Assembly: GCA_020284085.1 (NCBI GenBank)
Contig: JACEVL010000418.1
Coordinates: 164,501 to 228,500, forward strand
DNA from: Aporrectodea caliginosa
Taxonomy: Eukaryota > Annelida > Clitellata > Crassiclitellata > Lumbricidae
Length of the DNA: 64,000 nucleotides
Direction: 5' to 3'
Each line of letters starts with the position of its first letter. Positions within the stretch are counted from its first letter, which is position 1. Shown piece after piece: positions 23,516 through 34,084 of this stretch. Under the pieces are notes generated by a model. It ran no database searches and was not told where the DNA came from. It saw nothing but the letters and a program-made list of their open reading frames with translations. The position numbers and the translations under genes were made by a program.

Positions 23516-23916
23516 CAGAAGTCTGGTGTTCTACGCCACGGTGACAAACACTCTGATGCCGTCATATCTTACAGCATCAGTATCCCGAGTCTGGCAGAGG
23601 ACAGAAAGGCATAGAAATACCACGCCTTTCTCGACACACACTTTTTCATTCCGCTGGCCCTGGAAACGCTGGGCCCCATCAATACCGCTGGACTCAATAA
23701 TATTATTTTAGTTCGGACCTGGGTCGCCACCTTACACTAGCTACGGGCGAACCAACTACTTACTTCAGAGGATCTCAATTACGATAGAGCGCTGCAACGC
23801 CGTAGTATTTAGAGGCACATTTATTAAACCCACGTCCGACATAGATGAAGCATAGCCGTTCCGGACACATTACTTTTATAATTTCTAAGTCCATGGGGAA
23901 TAAAGTACCTCAGGGC

Positions 23917-24115
<199 letters not shown>

Positions 24116-24789
24116 GTACTTTTGCCACACTGGACCTCAAAGACGAATAGGTGCCGTTCCAGACGAGTTTTTACTGTTCTTAAATAATGTTTAAGTCCCT
24201 GAGGGATCATGATTGTGAACATCAGGGCATAAAAAAAATAATATTTTTAAAAATCAAGCAGTATGTTGTATTGATTGCATGAAATAAAAATAATAGAGAA
24301 GTCATGTGGCGTGCACTCGTTTGGTTTAGGGCAATTAAACAAGTCTAAGTAAATTATATTGAACTCTGCGAGTATAACATTATCGCTGCTTAGACATTTC
24401 ACAAATTGTTCTCATAAATCCAAAATCCATTAACTTCAGGTTTGCAGCGTGCACTATGTTAGAAAAGCTCTACGTCATTCTTGTGGTCATTTTAGGATGT
24501 TGGTTTATAGTATCTAAATATCATACATTAATAGACAAATGCCGAAGTCTTTGAAGACTGTTAACATAGAAAATAAGGTAATAAAGCGTACGAACAAGAA
24601 AGACCTTGGCGTCGACAATCTTGTAAGTGTTTGCATAGGCTACTTCATCTAGCGTAGACTATGCGATTCGTGCCCAGCCAGCTAGAAAGTGAACTATGCG
24701 ATGTGAATTTTATAATTTCATCACAGAACAAATCAACACAAGTAAAGCAGTACAACTTGTTGCGGTGTGAATACAAGGTCGTCAATAAA

Positions 24790-24966
<177 letters not shown>

Positions 24967-24988
24967 GGTAAGTATATAATCTACTCAC

Positions 24989-25315
24989 TAACGACGACGA
25001 GTTTGGCTCCGGTTCTGTTGTGGTAGAGTTAGGGGTTTATGACGTACAATCCAGCAGTTGATATCGGCCCAATAGTTGTTGCATTCCCTTGAGCAGTCTT
25101 TATGATCAGACCAGTCGTGTTGACGTCATAGAGACTTTTTAACGTAGGAACCACCACATCGTCATATTTTGTGATTACATAAGTACCTAGTGGATCCGAT
25201 GTTGGTTTAATAACATAAGATACAGCTATTATCCTGTCGCACATCAGTATAGTATTCTGAGTGTTCTCGTAAACAGCCTGATTCTGTGGCAGTGTCGCAC
25301 ATTGACCATGCACAC
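24989..25315 (-). pseudogene. D1-type Ig-like domain exon of module C, degenerate
   Basis: The exon has a good acceptor (TTCCTTCCAG|GTG) and donor (A|GTGAGT), both phase 1, and aligns end to end with the D1 exons at 11589, 3680 and 57573. Shared landmarks are AVYE near the start, KPTSD in the middle, VNxTGLIIK, GPISTAGLY, and NRTGAKLVVV at the end. It has lost key Ig-fold residues. The Trp of VSW is Tyr, the second Cys (GQC in the paralogues) is gone, and an in-frame TAA stands at 25029-25031 where GQCAD would be. The local length is unchanged, so substitutions rather than a frameshift made the stop. Because the exon is symmetric (1-1, 327 bp), skipping it would preserve the frame. A sequence error at the stop cannot be excluded, but the lost Trp and Cys argue for real decay. 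Confidence 0.7.
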
Positions 25316-25954
25316 CTGGAAGGAAACGTCAATAACATAAATTTTTAAACATCTGCCACCTACCAACTAATAACATCTAACATCTAATTATTGAATTGAA
25401 TGTCATTCCTATCTCAGCTGTGTCGAACACTATTATTGGATTGGATGTCATGACATCATTGTTTGCCGTTTCCCGTCCTCAATATCCATTCCTGCAATGT
25501 ATGTGGGGGCGTTGTCAAATTTCGTTTGTTTTGCATTGCCAATGTTCAGCAAAATGATGATTGTTTAGTCCTACCGACTTCTTCTCCTTCTAAGTTGTTT
25601 GAAGCGTCTCTTATTCTTTCTTTTTTGTACTATTGCGGACAATAACACAAATGTAGCATTTCTAGGCATCTGACTGACAGCAGGGCAAGAAAATACAGAT
25701 GATCGTTTAGTCAGATACGCTCAGATAAAATTATCGCAATCTCGACGAATGCGTGTCTCAAGCGTCCAAAAATACAATCATTGTAGTTTATCAGAAATGT
25801 AGCCTACTGCATAAAGTTGCTTCATATCTAACAGTCGACCATTTGCAGAGAAATTCATTCCGCTCATAAGAAAACTTTTCTTGTTGGATTGTTTCAGTGA
25901 TAAGGGAAGAGTGTTCGACGCAAATAAAATCGAAATGACATTCAATACTCAAAC

Positions 25955-27590
25955 AAAAAGTGTTGCTTACCTTACTTTTTTCTTAAAGAGTGCTTTGATG
26001 TCCTTGGTCCCACCATTACATCAATTATCAAATTCTCATTGCATGAGGGATCTTTCCCATCTACTTTTGCTCATGCCATAGTTCATCCGCTGCTTAAGAA
26101 ACCTTCTCTTGATCCTGATGATCTGTCAAATTATAGGCCTATCTCAACCTTGAATTTTATATCTAAAATCCTTGAACGGATAGTCATGAATCGCATGCAG
26201 ATTCACCTGTCATCAAACTCACTAATCTCCCCTTTTCAATCTGCGCATCGTAGATTTCACTCAACTGAATCTGCACTTCTTACTGTTCATAATGACATCA
26301 TTTGCTCAATGGATGGTGGTAAGGTGACAGCACTTGTTCTGCTTGACTTGTCTGCTGCTTTTGATACTGTGGATCATTCTATTCTTCTTCATCGTCTTGA
26401 GAACTGGTTTGGGAATTCTGGCCCTGCACTAAATTGGTTTAGTACTTATCTTAGTCCACGCACTCAATCAGTGTATTTAAACGGTAATTATTCATCTGAT
26501 GCTTTGTTGACATGCGGTGTACCACAGGGATCAGTGCTTGGCCCTCTTTTGTTTACACTATACACGACACCATTAGGAGCATTGCTTGATAATCATTCGC
26601 TGAGATATCATTTCTATGCTGATGATACTCAAATTTACATTTCAATTGACAGTCTGTCATGTGACTCATCTATACAGATGTTGTCTGCTGTCTTTGATGA
26701 AGTACAGTCCTGGATGGCATCCAATAAACTCCTCCTTAACCCATCAAAGACTGAATTTCTGTTACTTGGCACTCCACAGCAACTTAAGAAATTTGATGGG
26801 CTTAAGTCGTTGATACTGGGTGACTCAGTTATTGAGCTGGCCGACGCTGCACGCAACTTAGGCGTTGTTTTTAATTCTACCATGTCTCTCACTGGCCATG
26901 TAAACAGTATTTGTAAGTCATCCTATATGTTAATTCGTGACATACGCAGAATTAGGAGTTATGTGCCCATGTCTGCAAGAATATCTTTGGCAAATGCATT
27001 GGTTTCCAGTCGCCTAGACTATTGTAACTCGCTTCTTACTGGTATCAATAAATCAAACCTACTGAAGCTGCAGAGGGTTCAGAACTCTTTGGCTAGAGCC
27101 ATAACTAAAACATCCAAATATGACATATCACCTCTATGCTTAAATCTCTGCATTGGCTTCCTGTTCAGCAAAGAATTCGTTTCAAACTGGGGCTCATAGT
27201 TGATAAAACTTTGAACTCTGGCCAACCACAATATTTAAAATCTGTTCCTATTCCTCTGACTTATCATTATTCAATGAGGTCATCTGATTGTCTTTGTCTG
27301 GTCATACCTAAATCAAGAACTGTTCTCGGTGAACGAGCTTTTTCAGTATCTGACCTACTTTTTGGAACTCTCTTCCTGTGTCTGTTCGCTGTGCTCAGTC
27401 GATTGTGTCATTTCGTTCTCGGCTGAAAACTTACCTCTTTCAAATTGCTTATCCACCTTAGGCTGCCTCTCTGTCTCTTACGGACTGATCTTCTGGATGT
27501 TGACCTGATTACGGATTGTTTTGATGCGCCATCGGTTGATGCCTTGTGCATTAGACACCGGCGCAATAGAAGTTGCTAATTACATTACAT
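25955..27590 (+). mobile_element. L2/CR1-like non-LTR retrotransposon, 5'-truncated
   Basis: The long frame 26039-27199 encodes a reverse transcriptase with LLKKPSLDPDDLSNYRPIS, LLDLSAAFDTVDHSILL, CGVPQGSVLGPLLF and the YADDTQIY catalytic box. The order and wording fit the L2/CR1 group. Coding starts earlier in another frame (from about 25955, WLT-FFLKECFD type sequence) and continues after 27199 in a shifted frame (LHWLPVQQRIRFKLG ... ERAFSV), so at least three frameshifts inactivate it. It ends with a 3' region and an ATTACATT tail near 27590. There is no endonuclease domain. It sits in the first intron of the Ig-mucin gene, antisense to it. Confidence 0.85.
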
Positions 27591-28342
27591 TACTTAGCTT
27601 CCATCACCTTACGTTAACTTGCCAAATGGCAGAGTACAGTACAATATAGTAAGAACATTGCAAGTAAATGCTACACATTAAAATACAAAATATCAGTTGT
27701 ATTGTATTTTCGATGTTCAATAAGATACGATGCTATTATATTATTAGAATGCAATCAAATGCAATATTTAAGACTAAAATATAATGATATCCTCTTTCAG
27801 TTCCTTACGATGCGAGACAATATAATACAATGCAAAAATGCAGCATGCTGAATATAACTAGTTCGCCTTGAATGACATTTTTACAACAGATAGGGGATAC
27901 AGTAGCCAATTGGTTTGGGCGCTCTAATGGTAACGTGGAAAGTGTATGAGCCTCAACTGAGACGATTACTGGTTGGGTACATTGAGCAAATCCGGCATTC
28001 ACAGATAGGCTAACTCAACTCAACAACATCGATTGATGCTTCGTCAATATTGTATCGCTTAATAAATGCGTAACAATAATAGGGGCCTAACAGGGAATTT
28101 CTTCAGCATTTTGATGGCTACTTCCTTAAACGCCTCCAAACACATCCAAGACTTTGTTTATACCCCCCATTACATTGAATTACACCATTGTAAATTTCAC
28201 CAAGATGTAACAAAAGAATAATGTCCACTCCGTGTGAATGTATTTGTGAAAAATTTTTGTCTACAAGCCATTTGTTGAAAGTACCAAGGAAACATCACAG
28301 TCGCTAGGAGGAGTTATGTTGAAATGTCGTGGACCAACTTAC

Positions 28343-28394
28343 CCTGTTGCAACGAAAAGAATACCAACAGACTAAATGCCACTTGAAGAATCAT
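28343..28394 (-). CDS. Signal-peptide exon of the Ig-mucin gene
   Basis: The exon encodes M-I-L-Q-V-A-F-S-L-L-V-F-F-S-L-Q-Q and then one base of the next codon, before a consensus donor (G|GTAAGT on the minus strand). A short, almost uncharged hydrophobic stretch right after the start Met is typical of a secretory signal peptide. The phase-1 donor matches the phase-1 acceptor of every downstream domain exon. The plus-strand paralogue at 57199 begins M-I-L-K-V-A-L-S-L-L-V-F, and the sequence just upstream of both start codons is also similar (a GAATCAAC block, then GAGAAATG). That supports this ATG as the true start. The intron to the D1-C exon is 3.0 kb and holds an L2-like retrotransposon in the opposite orientation. 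Confidence 0.7.
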
Positions 28395-31067
28395 TTCTCC
28401 GTTGTTGCTTACGGTTTTGTTGATTCAGTGCCTATGATCACAGCTCTCATTGATTCCGTCTTTTGACTGTGCAAACACATAATGGAAAGACAAGCTTAAA
28501 GTTCATATAAAACCCTTGCACGGAACCAGATTTTTGAAAAATATAACAGGATAAAACAATACAGCACACTATGTTGAATAGCCATTCACTGTGTCTTTAT
28601 TAACTGAGTCAAAATTCCGAGTTTTATTACTTTATGATCACTAGTAAAATAATACATCACTCTTCCTTGGCATAGATCTACACGTTAAAATATATATATC
28701 CACCAACTCTCGCACAACTTCATTTAAGATGTTTCTATCTCTGTCCAGTTAAGTGTTTTGCAAACATTGCTGGATAAACAAAACATCAATTATTTATCTT
28801 ATTCGTCGATTAACATTTCTAAGTTTAAAAAACTACAGACCTAACAGTTACCTACCGTGTTCAAAGGCATTTCATAAATGACAAAGTTAGATCAACAGCG
28901 CAACAGCGCAAATGACTGCAATGCAGTCATTTATTTGCCAAGTCAAAAGGCGTCACTTGTATTGCGCTGCTTGTTGATTGTCCATTCATTGCTTCGCGCT
29001 TTTGTCGGTTGAATTATAGCTCTGCCATTGATTCAGCTGAACGCCTGACATATATATTTATAGCCCAAAAGAAAGAGGCACGTCCTTGCCCAAAATTTGG
29101 TGAATAATATGGCCAGCAACTATGAGCAGTAGTTCGAGTTAGATATAACGGTTCACTGACTTTTACTTTACGCCCTATAAGGAGCACTTTCTTGGAGCCC
29201 GAAGCTCAAGGATAAAGGACTGGCCTGCTCCGACTCTACTTAGTACATACAGGTTGAGGACATTAATTTTGCTTCAACTGGTCTTCAACCATATAATATT
29301 ATGGGTGAACATATCAGAATGAGCATGTATAATTATATCATGAGTGTGTGTGGGACCCAGTGATTCCGCGCTTCCGTACAGCGACTCGATCACATCGAAC
29401 CTTCTCATGTGTTGGACTATTTTCAAGGAACAGTTTTCCACTTGAAATTAGGTCTTTATCACCACAAATAGCTGAGAAATAATCATTTTAAACCTATTGC
29501 AAGACGCAGGTTTTAGAGCCGTTAGATAGTCGTTCTACAGCGTCTTTGTGGTGTTCTTAAAACATGATATACGCCTACACGTGCTCAGTTACATTCATCA
29601 GTGTAGGGCCTGTAGGCATCCCACAACCCAACATTCCCGAAACGTTGACAAAATGTCTTTCCGTGATGCTCGAAGCCACATTTTTAACCTTCTAAAACAC
29701 CGCATACGACGAGGTTCCGTAAACAGATCAGAGTCAATTCACTACTTCAGAGAAAACTGATCTTTCGTTGGCATTAAACTGACATCCAATTAGTTCATGT
29801 TGGAAGTCACAGATGAGCAGTAAGAGGCATTACTTGGCTTCTCATAAGATTTTACATACTAGCTGAGCAAAATGTGTTGCGCAGGAATCCATATTTTCTA
29901 CCTAGAGAAATAATCTTAAACTCTAATTTGGAACTGTAGTTTTTCATCAAAGTCGAACGATTAGGAGTTCATTCTTGTTTAGCGTTAACAAACTATTTTT
30001 AACAGTTTGCATTAAAACTAAAGAAAAAGTATTACGATTGCAAATAATTGCAAGACGCCATAGGAGAATATAAAGCTGCTATTGAATACCTATAACTCTT
30101 AAGGTCAGTTACATTTTAACTCCATGGATAAAGACAAAGAGCTAAGCCCAAAATTATAACTGAAGAATGGCAGACCCAGCGCAGACCACGATTTGCTAGC
30201 AAGAAATATATATATTACTTGCTGTTGTAAGAGCTTGCTGTCGTACCGCCAGATCATTGTTCGTACATTTCAAAAGAAGGCTGATGTTGATAGGAGTTTC
30301 AAAGGAATGGCACATTTCTTCGACGCATTCAGCCTTGGTTGAAAACAATTTCGCCTAAAGGACGCTTCGCTCGTTTTTTTATATTGCCACACACTTGGCG
30401 ATCCTCCTTCGAAGGTGCTCGCTGGTCCACTTTGAAGCCTCAACGTTGAATACTCTGTTTACCAAGTCTGTGATAATCTTAAAAATCAGGATTTCAGACC
30501 AACTCTTAGCTTTGCAAATCGTTGCCATCAGATTTCGACCTAGGTTTTTCAATGAATATGATTACTGACCGCAATTTCACTGTTAGCGACCTTCAACTGT
30601 TTTCTTGGCGTAATAGAAGTTATTAGATTAGATTATTAGAATTCATTGCAATCTTCTATTAATGAAATTTGCTTTTTCTACACAGTCTAACTATCGAACC
30701 AACCTGGCATTTCAAATTGTCTTGAGGTTGCGAATTTGGTAACCAACCCATATTCTGAGGGAGTTACATCCGAATGTTCATGATTAGTACCTTTATTCTT
30801 TTGCTTGCAAATAATAATATATTTCACACATAGTTAAGCGAAAACTCTAAATTCTTGTGACCATAAGATTAGGGTAGAATTTGTGGGGAAATATCAACGC
30901 TATCACCCTGATCTTAAGGTGGCGGTAATCAAACATTTACATTTGATATGTAGTTTCTGTGAAATATAATTTCAGTTTATGTTATTGTGGATTAGATTTT
31001 TGTATTTATTGGTTTGTAATTTGGGAAAAGGTTTTATCATACAAGTATAACATTACATGTATATTCT
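28395..31067. other. Region upstream of the Ig-mucin gene, no gene recognised
   Basis: AT-rich sequence with only short unsupported open frames. A TTTTATAT motif (minus strand) lies about 120 bp upstream of the start codon and might serve as a TATA-like element, which I cannot confirm. Apart from the palindrome at 28910 I see no repeat or domain. Confidence 0.5.
28910..28932. repeat. 23-bp near-perfect palindrome
   Basis: AAATGACTGCA, one central base, then TGCAGTCATTT. It lies about 520 bp upstream of the Ig-mucin start codon. It could be a binding site or cruciform; no factor is assigned. Confidence 0.5.
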
Positions 31068-31334
31068 CTTAGAAGAGCACATAATTATCTCCGAGAGATA
31101 TTATCGAATAGGTTATAAGAAAGTGTGAGACTCATACTGAATAATGGGTAGTTCTGATTAATTATTTAACGAACAATAAAGAGGGACCACATCAAAATGC
31201 ATTACTGTAGTACAAATATTCAACCATTTTTAAATTTCAAGTTAACAGTTACTGTAATCGTTGTATACTGAAACGAAAGGGAGAAAGTTGAAAAGGTTAT
31301 GATTGTTCTATGTTCATGTTTTCAAGTTAAACAC
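31068..31334 (+). repeat. Direct repeat R, copy 1 (267 bp)
   Basis: Starts CTTAGAAGAGCACATAATTA and ends TTCAAGTTAAACAC. It is nearly identical to 33219-33479. The main difference is a short TTACTG segment absent from copy 2. The two copies exactly border the inserted segment 31335-33218. Confidence 0.9.
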
Positions 31335-33218
31335 ATAGGACACGTGTTACCAAGTCCACCACTTCTACCCGATGTGCTGTCGACACTGTAACAGTCATCT
31401 AATTTCCTTGACAATAACTGTAGATAACACTTAGATTCTTGTGCATGTTATGTTTTGACTCACTCTTCAACATTTGGTTGTCTTATCTACAACTGTGTCT
31501 TCCAATGCGTTTAACCCTCGGTGGCACCCCTTTTTGAAAAACACGTTTCAGTACCCCTGGGGGTCAAAAGGACCCCCACTATTTAGAAGCATGTTTTGAG
31601 TATAATATTTCCAATGAAACAACTAATGCACAATATCAACATAGTAGATATAATATCTGAATTCATAGCATCCAAATTATAATATAATATCATAAGAAGA
31701 TATAGATAGATCTGTGGTTCGTATCGATCTTCTTGACAAGGAAGCGTGTTCGAAAATATTCAATTAGTCGTCCTTGCATGTATCGCACACGAATGATTTC
31801 GCTGCATGATTTCCGCAAACGAACTGCTGACAATTACTGCATCTATAATTCACTTTAGTGTCTTTCACTTTTCACTCTGGGACACACATGACACCTTCCT
31901 CTCTTCTTGCTGGCGTCTGGTGCGGGTCTCTCAGCCTCAGGAATTCCCAGCGCAAGAATGCAACGCTTCATAGACGCCTGTTCATAGATCCGAGGATCCG
32001 CTCGTCTGGTTCGTATCCATGGCCAACACATCGCAGTACCTGCCTCTAGAAGGAATAGTCTATTTCTTGATCCGCGCTTACGACACTTCATTTATTATTC
32101 TAGCTTTCCTATCACCTTGTGTATGTAAGTATGCATGCATGTATGTATTGATGGATGGATATATGTGTGTGTATGTAGGCCTATGTATGTACTTGTAGGT
32201 AGGTGTACATGCATGTATGCATGTTCATGTACACATGCATGGATGTATATTCAATGTCTTAGAAGTTAATACGCATGCATTGCATAGTTGAGGAAATATA
32301 TACAAGAAATATATGTGGGGGTCAAAAATACCCCCAGGGGTACTTCAGAGGGTTAAAAGTTTTAAACATGAAGTTTTCAGAGAGGCAGTTAGTCCGAGAC
32401 AAATGGTAATTGCGAAACAGAACTTAAACGAACTTAAATAAACAAACTTAACCTTTGAAGAAGCCTTAACACTTTAACGACGAGAGTGTACTAAAATAGA
32501 CTGGGAAACCAATGCAGCTCGTTCTTTAAGTCCTAAATAAACTCATAGATTGTTAGTTCGTAAAATCTACTTTTTCGAATACAGTATGTATGGAATGACT
32601 TCTAGTGATTCAGAGACGAATGGGATTTATTAAATAGCTTTTACAGGTTTCTTGTTTTCATTGCCTTGGCTTGTTATAACTACAGATTGTTGTAGCACAC
32701 ATTTTCAAACAATTCATTTGTAAACAACACTTTTAAATGATTCTAATACATGCTATTGGAAAGAATGGGGAGAGCCATCTCATGGCAAGAAACACACAAA
32801 ATTTTTTGTATCGTTCAATGCTTAGGATCTTATAATATCCATTCAAATAAAGTATAATATCTGCTACTTATAGTTGCTGAAATTATAGTTAAAAATTGCA
32901 TTTATGGCATTTTCCACCAAACTACAAACCAATCTATCGTAAAGAGTTACCCTATGATAGACGTTTTGCTAATTGAATGTCTTCACCAGTATTCGTCATG
33001 CTGTACGTAAAATTTGATATGCCTAATAAGAGTTTTGCATAGGCCCTACTTCCCTTACATTTTCTTGAAAAGTCAGTAATAATTGTAGGTGTTTGTGTAT
33101 TCAGTTTTTAGGTACAATTGCAAGCATGAGATAACGCCATTCATTAACTAATCTTTCCTGTTATTCTGAATTTGTCCAGTTAGTTTGAAGTTAACCACTT
33201 ACAATAGACCTATGTCAT
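31335..33218 (+). mobile_element. Inserted copy of the 1-kb segment found at 44096-45142, itself carrying a piggyBac
   Basis: After removing the piggyBac and one TTAA, about 1040 bp match 44096-45142 almost throughout, from AGGACACGTGTTACC to CCTATGTCATCTT. At 44096 the same sequence is the last 18 codons of the RPA-like ORF plus its downstream DNA, so this copy is truncated within that ORF. An AAATAAAG polyadenylation-like motif occurs in both (near 32847 and 44767). It is bounded by the two R repeats. This looks like a 5'-truncated mobile copy rather than a chance duplication, but the mechanism is unknown. Confidence 0.75.
31515..32352 (-). mobile_element. Deleted piggyBac-type transposon
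   Basis: It is flanked by TTAA on both sides (31511-31514 and 32353-32356). Both ends start CCCTC and, slightly further in, contain ACCCCTGGGGGTCAAAA or its relative. On the minus strand, roughly 32000-31764 encode a piggyBac C-terminal Cys-rich domain in two frames: GRCHVCPR, then YRCSNCQQFVCGNHA and VCDTCKDD. The catalytic core is missing, so it is non-autonomous. The empty site at 44270 proves the insertion boundaries. Confidence 0.85.
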
Positions 33219-33479
33219 CTTAGAAGAGCACATAATTATCTCCGAGAGATATTATCGAATAGGTTATAAGAAAGTGTGAGACTCATACTGAATAATGGGT
33301 AGTTCTGATTAATTATTTAACGAACAATAAAGAGGGACCACATCAAAATGCATTACTGTAGTACAAATATTCAACAATTTTTAAATTTCAAGTTAACAGT
33401 AATCGTTGTATACTGAAACGAAAGGGAGAAAGTTGAAAAGGTTATGATTGTTCTATGTTCATGTTTTCAAGTTAAACAC
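33219..33479 (+). repeat. Direct repeat R, copy 2 (261 bp)
   Basis: Second copy of 31068-31334, directly following the inserted segment. Sequence to its right (GTTTTAGGAAGATC) is unique, as is sequence left of copy 1. Confidence 0.9.
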
Positions 33480-34084
33480 GTTTTAGGAAGATCATCGACT
33501 CATTGCAGATAAAGCTGGCGCTACAGAAGCCACGACAGTACCAAGAGGAATGTTGACGAAGTGAACAGTTGGGCAGGTCTAATATCTTCCTTTTTTGTAT
33601 CGAACTAGTACTTCCTTCGAAGCATAAGAACATGTCACAATGTTTCTCGACATATGTGCCAAGCCTTGCTGCAAAGGCAGCTTTCTCACGTTGTCTTAAT
33701 GATATATCCCTGTGACCTGCAGTAAATATAATTTTGCACACGGTTTGAATATGAGCAGAGATATAAATCGGGGCGTTAAGACAAGCTGATGCCCAGCGAA
33801 GCGTTGTCGGTCTTTTGTAAAACTACTCTCTGCAACATCATACATTAACATTAAACACTCAGTCGGAAATATGGATGGGTGTCAACATCTTTTCGTTGAC
33901 GCCCTAACCTTGTTGAAGGTTAGACAAGCCTACCCATAAATAAGTCAAAAGTAATTAATTACTATTTCTTCAGCCTAACGTTCTTCAGTCAATGCGCGTC
34001 ATACCTGCACATCATGCTCTACATACTGATTGGCTTTTTATGCATTGGAAGGTGTAGAAACTATAGAAACGCTAGTTGATAGGC
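33480..34084. other. No recognised content
   Basis: An 89-codon minus-strand frame (33472-33741) has no domain I can name. No repeats were noticed. Confidence 0.4.
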
